From the NCBI RefSeq assembly GCF_003664035.1, contig NZ_RCCK01000011.1, forward strand, positions 558,001 to 622,000: 64,000 bases of DNA. The letters run 5' to 3'. The notes below the pieces were generated by a model. That model made no database searches, was not told the DNA's origin, and worked only from the letters and a program-made list of their open reading frames with translations. Positions 36,685 to 46,707 of the stretch are shown here, in pieces (position 1 is the first letter of the stretch; each line of letters starts with the position of its first letter). The DNA is from Pedobacter alluvionis (GTDB lineage: Bacteria > Bacteroidota > Bacteroidia > Sphingobacteriales > Sphingobacteriaceae). A program made the position numbers and the translations under genes.

Positions 36685-37796
36685 TGGCCACGAACAAGAA
36701 GAAATATAGTTTTCTGGATAAACTCCTTTTGCCTATTGCCGTTATGTTGGCAATCGCTTTGCTATTGGGGGTTCTTGCCGGAAATATGGACCCAAGAAAA
36801 CATGCCATTATTGCTTTTTTCGGTCTTGCCTATCCTTTCGTTTTATTCGTTAACATTATCTTCCTCGTTTGGTGGTTTTTAAGCAAAAAATGGATTTTTG
36901 CCATCACAACTATTATCATTATTGCGCTCGGTGCTAAAACTTTAAAAGCCACCTTTGCCATTGGTGGCGATGAGGGAGGCACTGAAAAAGCAGACAATAG
37001 CATCAGAATGATGACTTACAACGTGCATAGTTTTAAGCTATACGGCGAAGACAATATTGAATCTGTAAAAGAAAAAATGCTTAAGGTGGTGAAAGATCAA
37101 AACCCTGATATTATTTGCTTTCAAGAATTTTTCACCCGCTACAAAGGCGCTTTTGATACCGTTGACAGCCTTAAAGTACTGTTAAATACAAAATATTACT
37201 ACTTTGTACCTACTAATAAAAATGATTACGAAGCAACTGGCTTAGCTATATTTTCTAAATTCCCGATTAAAGATTCGGGTAAAATCCCTTTTGTTAAAGG
37301 TTTCCCCGGCAACATGAGTATTTACACCGATTTAAACATTAAAGGAAAAACATTAAGGGTTTACAATGTGCATTTTCAATCTATCTCTTTTGAAAAACAG
37401 GATTACGAATACCTGGATAAGGTTAAGGAAATGAATACCGAACTGCAACCATCCAAAAGGATTTTAAGAATGCTGAAAAGTGCCTTTTTGAAGCGCAGCG
37501 GTCAGGTAGACATTATGAAAAAGGAAATGGCAACCTGCAAAACACCTTACCTTATTGCAGGCGATTTTAACGATACGCCGGCATCTTACGTGGTTACCCA
37601 AATTACAGCCGGATTGAACAATAGTTTTATTAAAAAGGGCAACGGCTTTGGTAAAACCTATAATGGCAAATTTCCTAATTTCCAGATTGATTATATTGCT
37701 ACTTCTAAGGAACTTGAGGTGTTAAATTACAAAATCACCCAGGCCAAATTATCCGACCACTTTCCGGTGCGCAGCGATTTGAGGTTTATCCCATAA
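36684..37796 (+). CDS. Membrane-anchored endonuclease/exonuclease/phosphatase-family protein
   Basis: A 370-residue protein. Three transmembrane helices (about residues 13-95) are followed by an EEP domain. Metal and catalytic motifs are MMTYNVHSF (Asn), DIICFQEFF (Glu), AGDFNDTP (Asp/Asn) and SDHFPVRSDL (Asp-His). The domain would face the periplasm or cytoplasm depending on helix number and may hydrolyse nucleic acid, lipid phosphate or phosphoinositide-like bonds. It is coupled to the second rhomboid (TAATG overlap). In Bacteroidota this rhomboid-rhomboid-EEP order recurs, in my recollection, after mutL. Confidence 0.88.
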   Translation: MATNKKKYSFLDKLLLPIAVMLAIALLLGVLAGNMDPRKHAIIAFFGLAYPFVLFVNIIFLVWWFLSKKWIFAITTIIIIALGAKTLKATFAIGGDEGGTEKADNSIRMMTYNVHSFKLYGEDNIESVKEKMLKVVKDQNPDIICFQEFFTRYKGAFDTVDSLKVLLNTKYYYFVPTNKNDYEATGLAIFSKFPIKDSGKIPFVKGFPGNMSIYTDLNIKGKTLRVYNVHFQSISFEKQDYEYLDKVKEMNTELQPSKRILRMLKSAFLKRSGQVDIMKKEMATCKTPYLIAGDFNDTPASYVVTQITAGLNNSFIKKGNGFGKTYNGKFPNFQIDYIATSKELEVLNYKITQAKLSDHFPVRSDLRFIP

Positions 37797-37797
37797 G

Positions 37798-38199
37798 GCT
37801 TAATTACGATCTTATGGTGCGTGAGTACACGAACCATGGCGATGGAATTGGGTATAAAAAAGAATCATGGCGGTTGGTGATTACTGATCATTCTTCATTG
37901 GAGCGCAAGGCCTGCATAAAACAAGAAGTTCCTTCCCGTTTTCCGTTTTTACGCTTCGCTTCCTCGTACCTCGTTGCTGCAGGGTAACACTTCAACCGGG
38001 GCTAGGTGGGCAAAAAACAGCACTTTATTTCTGTGGTTGCAGGATGCAGAACCCTTGTTCATAAACCTGATTGAGCGGAATAGCCCGCAGCGCAGCGAGG
38101 ACTATAAGCGAAAGCGGGGGCTGTAACTGCCAGGAACCACAAGCCACTCATTTCCTAATTCTATTTAGGTAAGTGAGATGCCAACCGATAGGATAAAAG
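37798..38199 (+). repeat. 401-bp tandem duplication, unit 1
   Basis: Starts GCTTAATTACGATCTTATGG and ends GCCAACCGATAGGATAAAA. It contains parts of two minus- and plus-strand hairpin repeats (CTTCAACCGGGGCTAGGTGG; ATAAACCTGATTGAGCGG). No gene is present, although open frames exist. Confidence 0.85.
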
Positions 38200-38650
38200 C
38201 TTAATTACGATCTTATGGTGCGTGAGGACACGAACCATGGCGATGGAGAATATTCCGTTGACTAGGGATAAACAAGAATCATGGCGATTGGTTATAAATA
38301 ATCATTCCCTTATTGGAGCGCTAGGTTTGTACAAAACAATAAGTTCTTTCCCGTTTTCCGTTTTTACGCTTCGCTTCCTCGTGCCTCGTTGCTGCAGGGT
38401 AACACTTCAACCGGGGCTAGGTGGGCAAAACAGCACTTTATTTCTGTGGTTGCAGGATGCAGAACCCTTGTTCATAAACCTGATTGCAGCGAACATACCG
38501 ATCCTTCATCGGTATAAAGCGCAAAGCGGGGCTGAAAACCTCCAAGAACCACAAGCCACTCATTTCCTAATTTTAATTAAACTCTTTCATAATTTGTCAT
38601 TCTGAATTTATTCCATTTCGGTCGGTGAGACACCAACCGATAGGAAAAAA
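38200..38650 (+). repeat. 401-bp tandem duplication, unit 2
   Basis: Repeats unit 1 from TTAATTACGATCTTATGG onward, with scattered substitutions. The cassette inside the hairpin repeat is replaced (AGCGGAATAGCCC.. in unit 1, ACCGATCCTTCATCGGT in unit 2). It ends at CACCAACCGATAGGAAAAAA. A 127-codon open frame inside is judged not real. Confidence 0.85.
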
Positions 38651-38780
38651 TAACAATATGTAAGCTTAATGCAAATGACGATCAAATTACTGGCTATTTA
38701 TTTTCTTACCATACATCAACAATAGGTTTGTTCCTTATTTCCATCTTTGCTTCATAAAATTTAAAAAAAATCTTCAAAAT

Positions 38781-39413
38781 ATGAGCTTAATAGATGCACT
38801 GAACTGGCGTTATGCCGTTAAGAAAATGAACGGTCAACCTGTTGAACAGGAAAAAGTTGATAAAATTATTGCAGCAGCACATTTGGCGCCAACATCATCT
38901 GGTTTACAGCCTTTTAAATTAATTGTGGTAACCAACCAGGAATTAAAAGAGAAAATTGCACCGATTGCTTTTAACCAATCGCAAGTAATTGATTCTTCTC
39001 ACTTATTGATTTTCGCGGCAAACGAAAATTATACAGAAGAAGGTATTGATGCCGTTTTTAACAGAATGAATGCAGAGCGTGGCTTACCACTGGATACGAC
39101 AGATGCTTACAAAGCACAACTTAAAGGCATGATTTTATCCAGAACGGCGGAAGAAAACTTCAACCATGCAGCCCGTCAGGCTTATATTGCTTTCGGTATT
39201 GCCATTGCAGAAGCTGCAGTACTAAAAGTTGATGCTACGCCAATGGAAGGTTTTAACGGTCCTGCTTTAGATGAACTTTTAGGTTTAGATAAAAAAGGTT
39301 TAAAAAGTGTTACCCTATTGCCATTAGGAAACAGAGACGAAGCCGGCGATTGGTTGGTAAATCTTAAAAAAGTACGTTCACCTAAAGAAGAATTCCTGAT
39401 CGAGTTTAAATAA
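38781..39413 (+). CDS. NAD(P)H-dependent nitroreductase-family oxidoreductase
   Basis: A 210-residue flavoprotein of the NfsB/FRase type that probably reduces nitro compounds, quinones or flavin with NAD(P)H in the cytoplasm. The FMN-binding N-terminus is LNWRYAVKKMNGQPV, then AHLAPTSSGLQPFKLIVV. The C-terminal part has ATPMEGFNGPALDELLGL and LLPLGNRDEAGDWL, typical of NfsB-like enzymes. Single gene, ended by a strong terminator at 39436-39464. The only upstream promoter hint is CATCTTTG, one mismatch from the -7 consensus. Confidence 0.92.
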   Translation: MSLIDALNWRYAVKKMNGQPVEQEKVDKIIAAAHLAPTSSGLQPFKLIVVTNQELKEKIAPIAFNQSQVIDSSHLLIFAANENYTEEGIDAVFNRMNAERGLPLDTTDAYKAQLKGMILSRTAEENFNHAARQAYIAFGIAIAEAAVLKVDATPMEGFNGPALDELLGLDKKGLKSVTLLPLGNRDEAGDWLVNLKKVRSPKEEFLIEFK

Positions 39414-39435
39414 CAGGCAAACACCATTATATTTA

Positions 39436-39464
39436 AAACAAGCCGCTTTTAGCGGCTTGTTTTG
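39436..39464 (+). terminator. Rho-independent terminator after the nitroreductase gene
   Basis: ACAAGCCGCT and AGCGGCTTGT form a perfect stem around TTT, with T-rich sequence after it. Confidence 0.75.
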
Positions 39465-39698
39465 TTTTAGCAGAGTTAGTTTGGCGCTGGGAGTCTGGCG
39501 TTTGGAGTCGATTAACCGGTTTAAACAATTAACCTTAAAAGCACTTCACATGTAGATCCTGAAACAAATCCGGTAGCTATCGGATCAGGATGACGATTAA
39601 CATAGAAAGTTTTGTAAAAAAATGTTAAACCTCATTACATTTTATGTGCTCTATTTATAATTGGATATATTTACGGGCTAGCATTTAATATCCAATCC

Positions 39699-42425
39699 AT
39701 GAAGATTTTTAGATTATCGTTTATTATACTGTCACTTTTATCAACATTAAGTTTTTCTTCTTCGGCCCAAACTGATACCATTAGCATAAACAGCATCATT
39801 ACCAAAACGAATAAGGTATTGAGTGATTACCCTGCCGAAAAAATTTATCTTCATTTCGACAAACCTTATTATGCTGTTGCCGATACGGTCTGGTTTAAAG
39901 CTTATGTTACCGAAAACCAGAATTTCTTATCTACGATTAGTAAGATCATTTATGTGGATGTAATCAATCAGAAAGACTCACTTATCCAAACGTTAAAATT
40001 ACCCATTACCGGTGGTTTTGCTTACGGCAGTTTCCCCTTAGATCAGATCAACTATAAACAAGGGAATTACCATATCAGGGCTTACACGTTGTGGATGCTT
40101 AACAGTGATGATCCTGCTTATTTTAACAAGACCTTTTATGTAGGCGAAGCGATTGATAAGGAGGTAAAAACCCATATCACTTATAAAAATACCTCTACAG
40201 ATAAGCTGGAAAAAATTGATGCGCGTGTACAATTTAAAGATGCCAATAACAAACCCTACGCCAATAAAAATGTAAGCTGGCAGGTAGTTACCAGTTATAC
40301 GGTAATTGCCAAAGGCAGGGGTACAACAGATGCAAACGGCTATTTAACCATCGCGATGAGCAATGCACAGAAGGCGGAATATCAATTACAAAAAGGCGAA
40401 CTGATTACCAGCATTAATACCACCGATAAAGATGTGGCGAGCAGCAGCTTTCAACTTAAAAACGCAATCGTAAGTAAAGATTTTCAGTTCTTCCCAGAGG
40501 GAGGAAGTCTGATTGCAGGTTTAACTACTAAAGTGGCATTTAAAGCGATTAAGAGTGATGGTTTGGGCATCAGCTCAAAAGGTACAATTACCGATAACGA
40601 TGGCAAAACAGTAGCAACATTTACTGCCCAACATTTAGGAATGGGCAGTTTCAATTTATTGGCAGAAGCCGGAAAAACGTACAAAGCAGCTGTTACCTAT
40701 GCCGATGGAACCTCTCAAAATTATAACTTACCAGCAGTTGCGGCAAATGGTGTTTCTGTAAATATAGATAACAGCAGTGCAGATAATATAGCCATAAAAA
40801 TTTCAGCTAATGATGCCTTCTTTGAACAGAACCAGGGTAAAAAACTTTATTTAATTGCACAGAGCAAAGGCGTGATCTGTTATGGTGCACAAACAGCCTT
40901 ATCAAATAAAGAATATAACACCACTGTGCTTAAATCTAAATTCCCAAATGGAATTGCACAATTTACCCTATTTAACGAATTTGGTAAACCACTAAGTGAA
41001 CGATTGGTTTTTGTACAACATAAAAATACCATGGCGGTAACGCTAACTAGTGCTGCAACGACTTACGGAATCAAGAAAAAGGTTAAGATAAATGTTGCTG
41101 CTAAAAAAGATGGCGCTCCCGTTGAAGGAAACTTCTCGGTGGCTGTTGTAGATGAAACCAAAGTTCCATCCAGCGAAGATGCAACCAGTACGATATTAAC
41201 TGGCTTGTTATTAAGCAGCGATGTTAAAGGTTACATTGAAAAAGCAAATTATTACTTTAATGCACCTGACGCAAAGAAAAATGCAGATTTAGATGTATTG
41301 TTGCTTACCCAGGGATACCGCAGTTTTAAATATACCGATATCATCGCCAATAAATTACCAAAAATTGATTTCTTACCTGAACAGGGAATCGAAATTTCAG
41401 GTATTTTGCGTCAAAATAATGGTATTCCGGTTAGAAAAGGAGCCTTATTATTAACCATACCTGATAAACGTTTCAATCTGGAAAGTACTACTGATCCTGT
41501 TGGGAATTTTAAATTCAAAAACCTGGTCTTTAACGACTCCTCTAAAGTGACCATTACCGCTAAGTATAATGTAAACTATAAAAACATGACCTTAAGCTTA
41601 AATGGCGCACCGGTACCTACCCTAACCAGAAATTTTAGTGCAGCCGAAGAGGTTTTAAATATTGATAGTGCTTTAACCAGTTATTTAGATAACAGCAAAA
41701 GACAATATGCTTATTTACACACACTAAAAGATGTAAATATTAAAGCCACAGTAGTTCCGAAAGTAAGTCATAAGGATTACCCGGCACTAAGCGGACTAAG
41801 CCAAATGGCCGACCATGAAGTTAGTGGAGATCGGTTTAAAGGCTGTGGTTTATTGATTAACTGTTTACAGGGTATGCTGGCAGGGGTTACCTTTGCCGAT
41901 AATAACTTTTACGTAACCCGGGATTACAACCAGGGCAAAAAAATCCCGATGGGTATTTTCATCAATGGTATGAACGTGGATGTAAACCAGATCAATACAT
42001 TAGACCCGAACCAGCTCGAATCAGTAGAAGTATTTTTAAGAGACGATTTAGGTTTGGTGAACCGTGCTAACAATGTAAACGGTGTAATTGTATTTAACCA
42101 GAAAAAAGCACCTAAAGGCACCAAGATTACGAAAGCCCAATTGATGGATATGCTTCCTAAGTATTATGAACTTACTTTCTCGCCACAGGGTTATAATAAA
42201 GAAAAACAGTTTTACTCACCTAAATATGATGTTCCTGCCAGCATGAACCGAAACGATTTAAGGACCACCATTTACTGGAACCCTAAAGTAGTTACAGATG
42301 CAACGGGTAATGCTTCTTTTGAATATTATAACGCTGATGGAAGAGGACAATACAAAGTAATTATTGAAGGAATAGATGCCAATGGAAATTTAGGAAGATC
42401 GGTTTTTAAATATCTTGTAAAATAA
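39699..42425 (+). CDS. Exported MG2-domain protein with C-terminal plug-like domain
   Basis: A 908-residue exported protein with a signal peptide to about residue 23 (SSSAQT). MG2-like strands PAEKIYLHFDKPYYAVADTV and YHIRAYTLWML resemble bacterial alpha-2-macroglobulins. Repeated beta-sandwich modules follow. Near 700-800 a TonB-plug-like segment appears (LINCLQGMLAGVTF, IPMGIFINGMNVD, VNGVIVFNQKK). No thioester motif and no beta-barrel are present. The 285-bp gap before it contains no other gene. Such proteins are widespread in Bacteroidota; an envelope-anchoring or transport-accessory role is inference. Confidence 0.82.
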   Translation: MKIFRLSFIILSLLSTLSFSSSAQTDTISINSIITKTNKVLSDYPAEKIYLHFDKPYYAVADTVWFKAYVTENQNFLSTISKIIYVDVINQKDSLIQTLKLPITGGFAYGSFPLDQINYKQGNYHIRAYTLWMLNSDDPAYFNKTFYVGEAIDKEVKTHITYKNTSTDKLEKIDARVQFKDANNKPYANKNVSWQVVTSYTVIAKGRGTTDANGYLTIAMSNAQKAEYQLQKGELITSINTTDKDVASSSFQLKNAIVSKDFQFFPEGGSLIAGLTTKVAFKAIKSDGLGISSKGTITDNDGKTVATFTAQHLGMGSFNLLAEAGKTYKAAVTYADGTSQNYNLPAVAANGVSVNIDNSSADNIAIKISANDAFFEQNQGKKLYLIAQSKGVICYGAQTALSNKEYNTTVLKSKFPNGIAQFTLFNEFGKPLSERLVFVQHKNTMAVTLTSAATTYGIKKKVKINVAAKKDGAPVEGNFSVAVVDETKVPSSEDATSTILTGLLLSSDVKGYIEKANYYFNAPDAKKNADLDVLLLTQGYRSFKYTDIIANKLPKIDFLPEQGIEISGILRQNNGIPVRKGALLLTIPDKRFNLESTTDPVGNFKFKNLVFNDSSKVTITAKYNVNYKNMTLSLNGAPVPTLTRNFSAAEEVLNIDSALTSYLDNSKRQYAYLHTLKDVNIKATVVPKVSHKDYPALSGLSQMADHEVSGDRFKGCGLLINCLQGMLAGVTFADNNFYVTRDYNQGKKIPMGIFINGMNVDVNQINTLDPNQLESVEVFLRDDLGLVNRANNVNGVIVFNQKKAPKGTKITKAQLMDMLPKYYELTFSPQGYNKEKQFYSPKYDVPASMNRNDLRTTIYWNPKVVTDATGNASFEYYNADGRGQYKVIIEGIDANGNLGRSVFKYLVK

Positions 42426-42538
42426 AATACAGGCAATCGGTTCGTAGTCTGATAGTCAATGGTTAATAGCCTAAATGGAAAATGTAAGATGGATGATGGA
42501 ATTGAATTACTCCCCTCATCTATCTTATATCTCATATC

Positions 42539-43498
42539 TCACTTCACTTCAAACGGCAACTTCTCCCCTTTTAAACCAGCCAAAACATTTTTAACAATAA
42601 TCTGCGCCATGGCAGCTCTCGTTTCTTCGGTGGCCGAGCCAATATGTGGTAAAACAGCAACGTTTTCCATAGCCAGCAAGGGATTGTTTTTATCCATGGG
42701 TTCCGGGTTCGTTACATCCAAACCTGCACCCCATATTATCTTCTCTTCTAAGGCTTTGATTAAGTCCTTTTCATTGTGAATACCACCCCTGGCTGTATTA
42801 ATGAAAATCGAATTGGGTCTCATCTGCTTAAAAACATCAAGTGTAAATTTATCTTTGGTTTCTGGCGTTAACGCGGTGTGTACGGATAACACATCACTTT
42901 GTGCCAAAAGTTCTTCAAAGGATACATATTTTGCACCGATTTCTCTTTCGGCTTCTTCGTTACGCGATCGATTGTGATAAATGACCTCCATTTGGTAGGC
43001 AGCTTTACATTTTTTGGCCATCTCTAATCCAATTTTCCCCAGACCAAAAACACCGAGCATTTTACCGTTTACTTCAATTCCGAGTTCTGGTGAAGGCTCA
43101 TAGTTTTTCCATTCGCCTTGAATGATTTTTTTGTGTGAGAAAAAAGCCTTTCGCGATACAGCAAGCATCAATAAAAAAGCAGTATCAGCAGTTGCTGCAC
43201 TCAAAACACCTGGCGTGTTACCAATGGGGATGTTTAATTTTTTAGCCGCAACTATATCTACCTGATCGTAACCTACCGAATGCAGCGCAATTACCTTTAA
43301 GTGGCGACAGGCATTTAAAAATTCAGCATTAATTTTATTTGGCCCAACGCTGATCAAGCCATCTTGATCCTGGCAGGCCTCAATTAATTCTTCGGCTGTA
43401 ATCTGCCTGTTTTCTTTCCACTGGGTGATGGAGATATTATTTTCTTCCAGTTCTTTTATTCCAACCGGAGCAATGTTTCCGCTTATAAATACTTTCAT
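42539..43498 (-). CDS. D-isomer-specific 2-hydroxyacid dehydrogenase
   Basis: A 319-residue NAD(P)-dependent enzyme interconverting 2-oxoacids and D-2-hydroxyacids, perhaps glyoxylate or hydroxypyruvate reductase. The nucleotide motif VFGLGKIGLEMAKKC starts near residue 148. The catalytic Arg is in NTARGG (near 237), Glu in WGAGLDVTNPEP, and His in LPHIGSATEE (near 284). It is encoded 42 bp downstream of the DUF4249 gene on the same strand, and co-transcription is possible. Exact substrate unknown. Confidence 0.92.
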   Translation of the reverse strand: MKVFISGNIAPVGIKELEENNISITQWKENRQITAEELIEACQDQDGLISVGPNKINAEFLNACRHLKVIALHSVGYDQVDIVAAKKLNIPIGNTPGVLSAATADTAFLLMLAVSRKAFFSHKKIIQGEWKNYEPSPELGIEVNGKMLGVFGLGKIGLEMAKKCKAAYQMEVIYHNRSRNEEAEREIGAKYVSFEELLAQSDVLSVHTALTPETKDKFTLDVFKQMRPNSIFINTARGGIHNEKDLIKALEEKIIWGAGLDVTNPEPMDKNNPLLAMENVAVLPHIGSATEETRAAMAQIIVKNVLAGLKGEKLPFEVK

Positions 43499-43540
43499 AT
43501 TAATTTAACAGTAAATCTGACCAGGAGTTTTGCTTAATGT

Positions 43541-44347
43541 TTACTTTACAGTCGCCGTGAGTACCTGATAGGTGTTTGCACTAAAATAACCCAACGCATT
43601 ATTCGAAAGGTTTGATGTAGGGTTGGCTGGCGTGGTACCCTGGTTAGGCCCGCGGTCTGCTTGCTGGCTAAGTGCATACCAATAATTAAAAATATTACTG
43701 TCAATACATTCCATTTCAATCCTAACCTTATCATTGGTATTCAGCTCGTCGCTGTCGTGATCGTTATTGGGTTTAAAAAAGAGCTGGATCCGCAAATCGT
43801 TACCATTGGTTAGCCTGTCGTTAGTAGCATAATAGCGTCGCGACAAAACATCGTTTACATAGAGGTTAAAATGGTAGAAATTTACTTCATTAACCGGATC
43901 TTTAAAAAAGACTGCCGCTGTTTTACGTTCACGACCAAAAAAAGTATTTTTAATAATCCCAATCGAATCCATTTTAACCAAATTAGGCATTTTAGAACTG
44001 GCGGTATAGTTTTGTCCTTCAACAGTCGCACTTAAATTATAGATAACACCTGGCTCACCCTTCATGCGACTAACATAAGTACCCTGCTTAGTTCCTTCTT
44101 TGAATACAAACGTATTTCCCTTGCTATCGGTTACGGTAACCGTGGCACCCGAAATTTTAGGAAAAACATTTTCCTCGGTATAACCTATCGTTTTGCTGAG
44201 TTTAATTTCCTGGTCCATCAACTGGTTATTAATGATCCCTTCAATCACTAACTGTGGGTCGGCATTCTCCGTATCAATGGAAATAATTTTCTTGCATGAA
44301 GCGAGGCACAAGGTAAACAGGACAACATATATTGCTAATTTTTTCAT
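43541..44347 (-). CDS. DUF4249 lipoprotein paired with a TonB receptor
   Basis: Start placed at the ATG at 44347 (MKKLAIYVVLFTLCLASC, lipobox LASC). An upstream start at 44392 would overlap the receptor gene and lacks a signal. The 268-residue protein shows the DUF4249 pattern: ISIDTENADPQLVIEGIINN, a CNA-B-like beta-sandwich with ISGATVTVTDSKGN, and a C-terminal helical end. DUF4249 proteins always sit beside a TonB-dependent receptor and are thought to be its surface lipoprotein partner, analogous to SusD. It lies 4 bp after the receptor stop. Confidence 0.88.
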   Translation of the reverse strand: MKKLAIYVVLFTLCLASCKKIISIDTENADPQLVIEGIINNQLMDQEIKLSKTIGYTEENVFPKISGATVTVTDSKGNTFVFKEGTKQGTYVSRMKGEPGVIYNLSATVEGQNYTASSKMPNLVKMDSIGIIKNTFFGRERKTAAVFFKDPVNEVNFYHFNLYVNDVLSRRYYATNDRLTNGNDLRIQLFFKPNNDHDSDELNTNDKVRIEMECIDSNIFNYWYALSQQADRGPNQGTTPANPTSNLSNNALGYFSANTYQVLTATVK

Positions 44348-44351
44348 GGCA

Positions 44352-46676
44352 TTAAAATTTAAAATTCCAGGTAACAGATGGAATAAGTCCAAAAAGAGAG
44401 GTTTGCTGTGCAGCAGTTTTGTTCGGATTTTGCGGATCAGTAATGAACTCTATGGAGTAAGGATTTTTTCTGGCCAGCACATTGTAAATACCAAAATTCC
44501 AGCTCGATTGGTATTTGCCTTTTTTCTTGCCATCTAATGTGGCACTTATATCTAAACGCATATTGTAAGGCATGCGGCCTGCATTGCGTTGGGTATAATA
44601 ATAGGCTGGTTGCCCGCCAACGGTATATTTCCCTGCCGGATAGGTAACTGCATTACCTGTACTGTAAATAAAGCTTGAGGAAAATGTCCACCTTGGGGTC
44701 ATGTTGTAAATACCAACCACCGAAATATCGTGTGTACGGTCTTGCCTGGCCGGAAAATATTTGCCATTATTCAGTTCTGTAAATTTGCGTTCAGTACGCG
44801 ATAGCGTATATCCTACCCAGCCATTGAGCTTGCCAAATTTCTTTTTAAAAAACAGTTCCAGCCCATAAGCCCTACCTGTGCCGTATATCAGTTCCGATTC
44901 TACATTCGAATTGGCCAGCAACTGGGCGGCATTCTTGTAATCGATCTGGTTTTGCAGCCATTTATAATAAATTTCTGCAGAGAGTTCGTAGGTATTCTCT
45001 TTAATATTTTTAAAATACCCCAGCGCCACCTGATCGGCAATTTCTGGTTTAATATTATTACTGCTCAACACATACTGATCGGTTGGCGAACTGGAAGTGG
45101 CATTGGTTAAAATGTGAACATTCTGTGTATTGCGGTTATACGATGCTTTAATAGAATTTTCTTCGTTAAACAGGTAACTCATAGAAAAGCGGGGCTCCAG
45201 GTTGAAATAGTTTTTGTAAAACTTGCCTTTGGCTACATTTTCTGTTGATGCGATATCCCCATCAATATCATAAGTGCTAAAATTACCAGGGCCCATTAAA
45301 GAAAAAGCAGCCAACCTTACACCATATAAAAAGTTAAGGTGCTCGTTTACATTCCATTCATCAGAAATATAGGCAGCAGACTCTATTCCATACCTACGCT
45401 CTTGTGTAAGCGAATTTACCTGCGAGGATACATCGCTATCAATATCAATCGGCGATATGCGGTGCTGGGTCGCATTTAATCCGAACCTGAGAATATGTTT
45501 GTTGCTAAAATACTGAAAATCTTCTTTAAAATTAAAATCGCGTACCAGCGAAGTCGCCTTAAAATTAGTCGCATCATTTAACAAACGAACGGTATAATTG
45601 TAGTTGTTGTAAATTAACGAAGTATTAGAAAACAAGCGGTCGTTAAAAATATGGTTTAAGCGGATGGTGGTGGTTACGTTGCCCCAGTTGTTCTCAAACA
45701 AATCCTTCACCCCAATATTATCCTTACCAAAATAACCCGAAATGTAAATGGTATTTTTATCATTGATTTTATAATTCGCCTTTGCATTAATATCATAAAA
45801 ATTCAAGGTACTCCCGTTAACAGATGAATCTGGCGAAGCTCTTAAAAACAGATCGATATAAGTTCTGCGGAAACTCACCATAAACGAACCCCTGTCTTTT
45901 ACAATCGGTCCTTCTGCTTTTAAACGTGATGCAATTAAACCAATTCCTCCCTCAAACTTAAACTCTTTATTGTTCCCATCATCCATTTTAACATCTAAAA
46001 CCGACGATAACCGGCCACCGTATTGCGCTGGCATGCCACCTTTGTATAAACTTACATCTTTAATTGCGTCGGCATTGAAAGTAGAGAAAAAGCCAAGTAA
46101 GTGAGATGAGTTGTACACCACAGCCTCATCCAGAATAATTAAATTCTGATCGGCAGCACCACCGCGAACGTAAAAACCTGTATTCCCTTCTCCACCTGAT
46201 TTTACGCCCGGTAATAATTGGATGGTTTTTAAAATATCCTTTTCGCCCAGCAACACCGGGATAGAATTAAGCGTTTTCATATCAATCCTTTCCAAACCCA
46301 TCTGCGCACTTTTAACGTTTTCGTTTTTGCGGTTATTGGCGCTTACTGTTACTTCGTCCAAATCATTTGTACTTTTTAATTCCTCATTTAACTTGGTATC
46401 TTTTGTTAAACTGATGGTTTTAACAATGGATGTATAGCCGGTATAACTTACCGCCACCGTGTAGGTTCCTTCGGTTTGTGTTAAAGCAAAATATCCATAA
46501 TTATTGGTTAAGGTTGCTGCAGCAGATGCTCCGGAAATTCTTACCGTTGCACCAATTAAGGTTTCACCTGTACCTGCATCGCGAATGGTGCCGCTGAGGG
46601 TAAATTTCTTTTGTGCAAAAACAGAGGTGGATAAAAAAAGGAAGGAAAATAAAGCTAAGTAGTGTTTTAAGGACAT
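44352..46676 (-). CDS. TonB-dependent outer-membrane receptor
   Basis: A 774-residue receptor. Signal peptide to about residue 21 (SVFAQ). Carboxypeptidase-regulatory domain about 23-110, plug domain about 125-230 (ILKTIQLLPGVKSGGEGNTG, then FYVRGGAADQNLIILDEAVV), and a 22-strand barrel to the C-terminal Phe (IPSVTWNFKF). It imports an unknown ligand across the outer membrane using TonB/ExbBD energy. The paired DUF4249 lipoprotein is encoded directly downstream. A perfect -7 box TACATTTG (46715-46708 on the minus strand) lies 32-39 bp upstream. No sigma/anti-sigma genes are adjacent. Confidence 0.94.
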   Translation of the reverse strand: MSLKHYLALFSFLFLSTSVFAQKKFTLSGTIRDAGTGETLIGATVRISGASAAATLTNNYGYFALTQTEGTYTVAVSYTGYTSIVKTISLTKDTKLNEELKSTNDLDEVTVSANNRKNENVKSAQMGLERIDMKTLNSIPVLLGEKDILKTIQLLPGVKSGGEGNTGFYVRGGAADQNLIILDEAVVYNSSHLLGFFSTFNADAIKDVSLYKGGMPAQYGGRLSSVLDVKMDDGNNKEFKFEGGIGLIASRLKAEGPIVKDRGSFMVSFRRTYIDLFLRASPDSSVNGSTLNFYDINAKANYKINDKNTIYISGYFGKDNIGVKDLFENNWGNVTTTIRLNHIFNDRLFSNTSLIYNNYNYTVRLLNDATNFKATSLVRDFNFKEDFQYFSNKHILRFGLNATQHRISPIDIDSDVSSQVNSLTQERRYGIESAAYISDEWNVNEHLNFLYGVRLAAFSLMGPGNFSTYDIDGDIASTENVAKGKFYKNYFNLEPRFSMSYLFNEENSIKASYNRNTQNVHILTNATSSSPTDQYVLSSNNIKPEIADQVALGYFKNIKENTYELSAEIYYKWLQNQIDYKNAAQLLANSNVESELIYGTGRAYGLELFFKKKFGKLNGWVGYTLSRTERKFTELNNGKYFPARQDRTHDISVVGIYNMTPRWTFSSSFIYSTGNAVTYPAGKYTVGGQPAYYYTQRNAGRMPYNMRLDISATLDGKKKGKYQSSWNFGIYNVLARKNPYSIEFITDPQNPNKTAAQQTSLFGLIPSVTWNFKF

Positions 46677-46707
46677 ATTGGCTACTATCTAATTTTAAGG
46701 TGGAAAC

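Noticed and set aside
38222..38605. 127-codon plus-strand frame
   Set aside because: Lies inside the 401-bp duplicated repeat; the frame is not kept in the first unit.
37798..38650. CRISPR array
   Set aside because: Only two long units with no short regular repeats or spacers and no cas genes; it is a tandem duplication.
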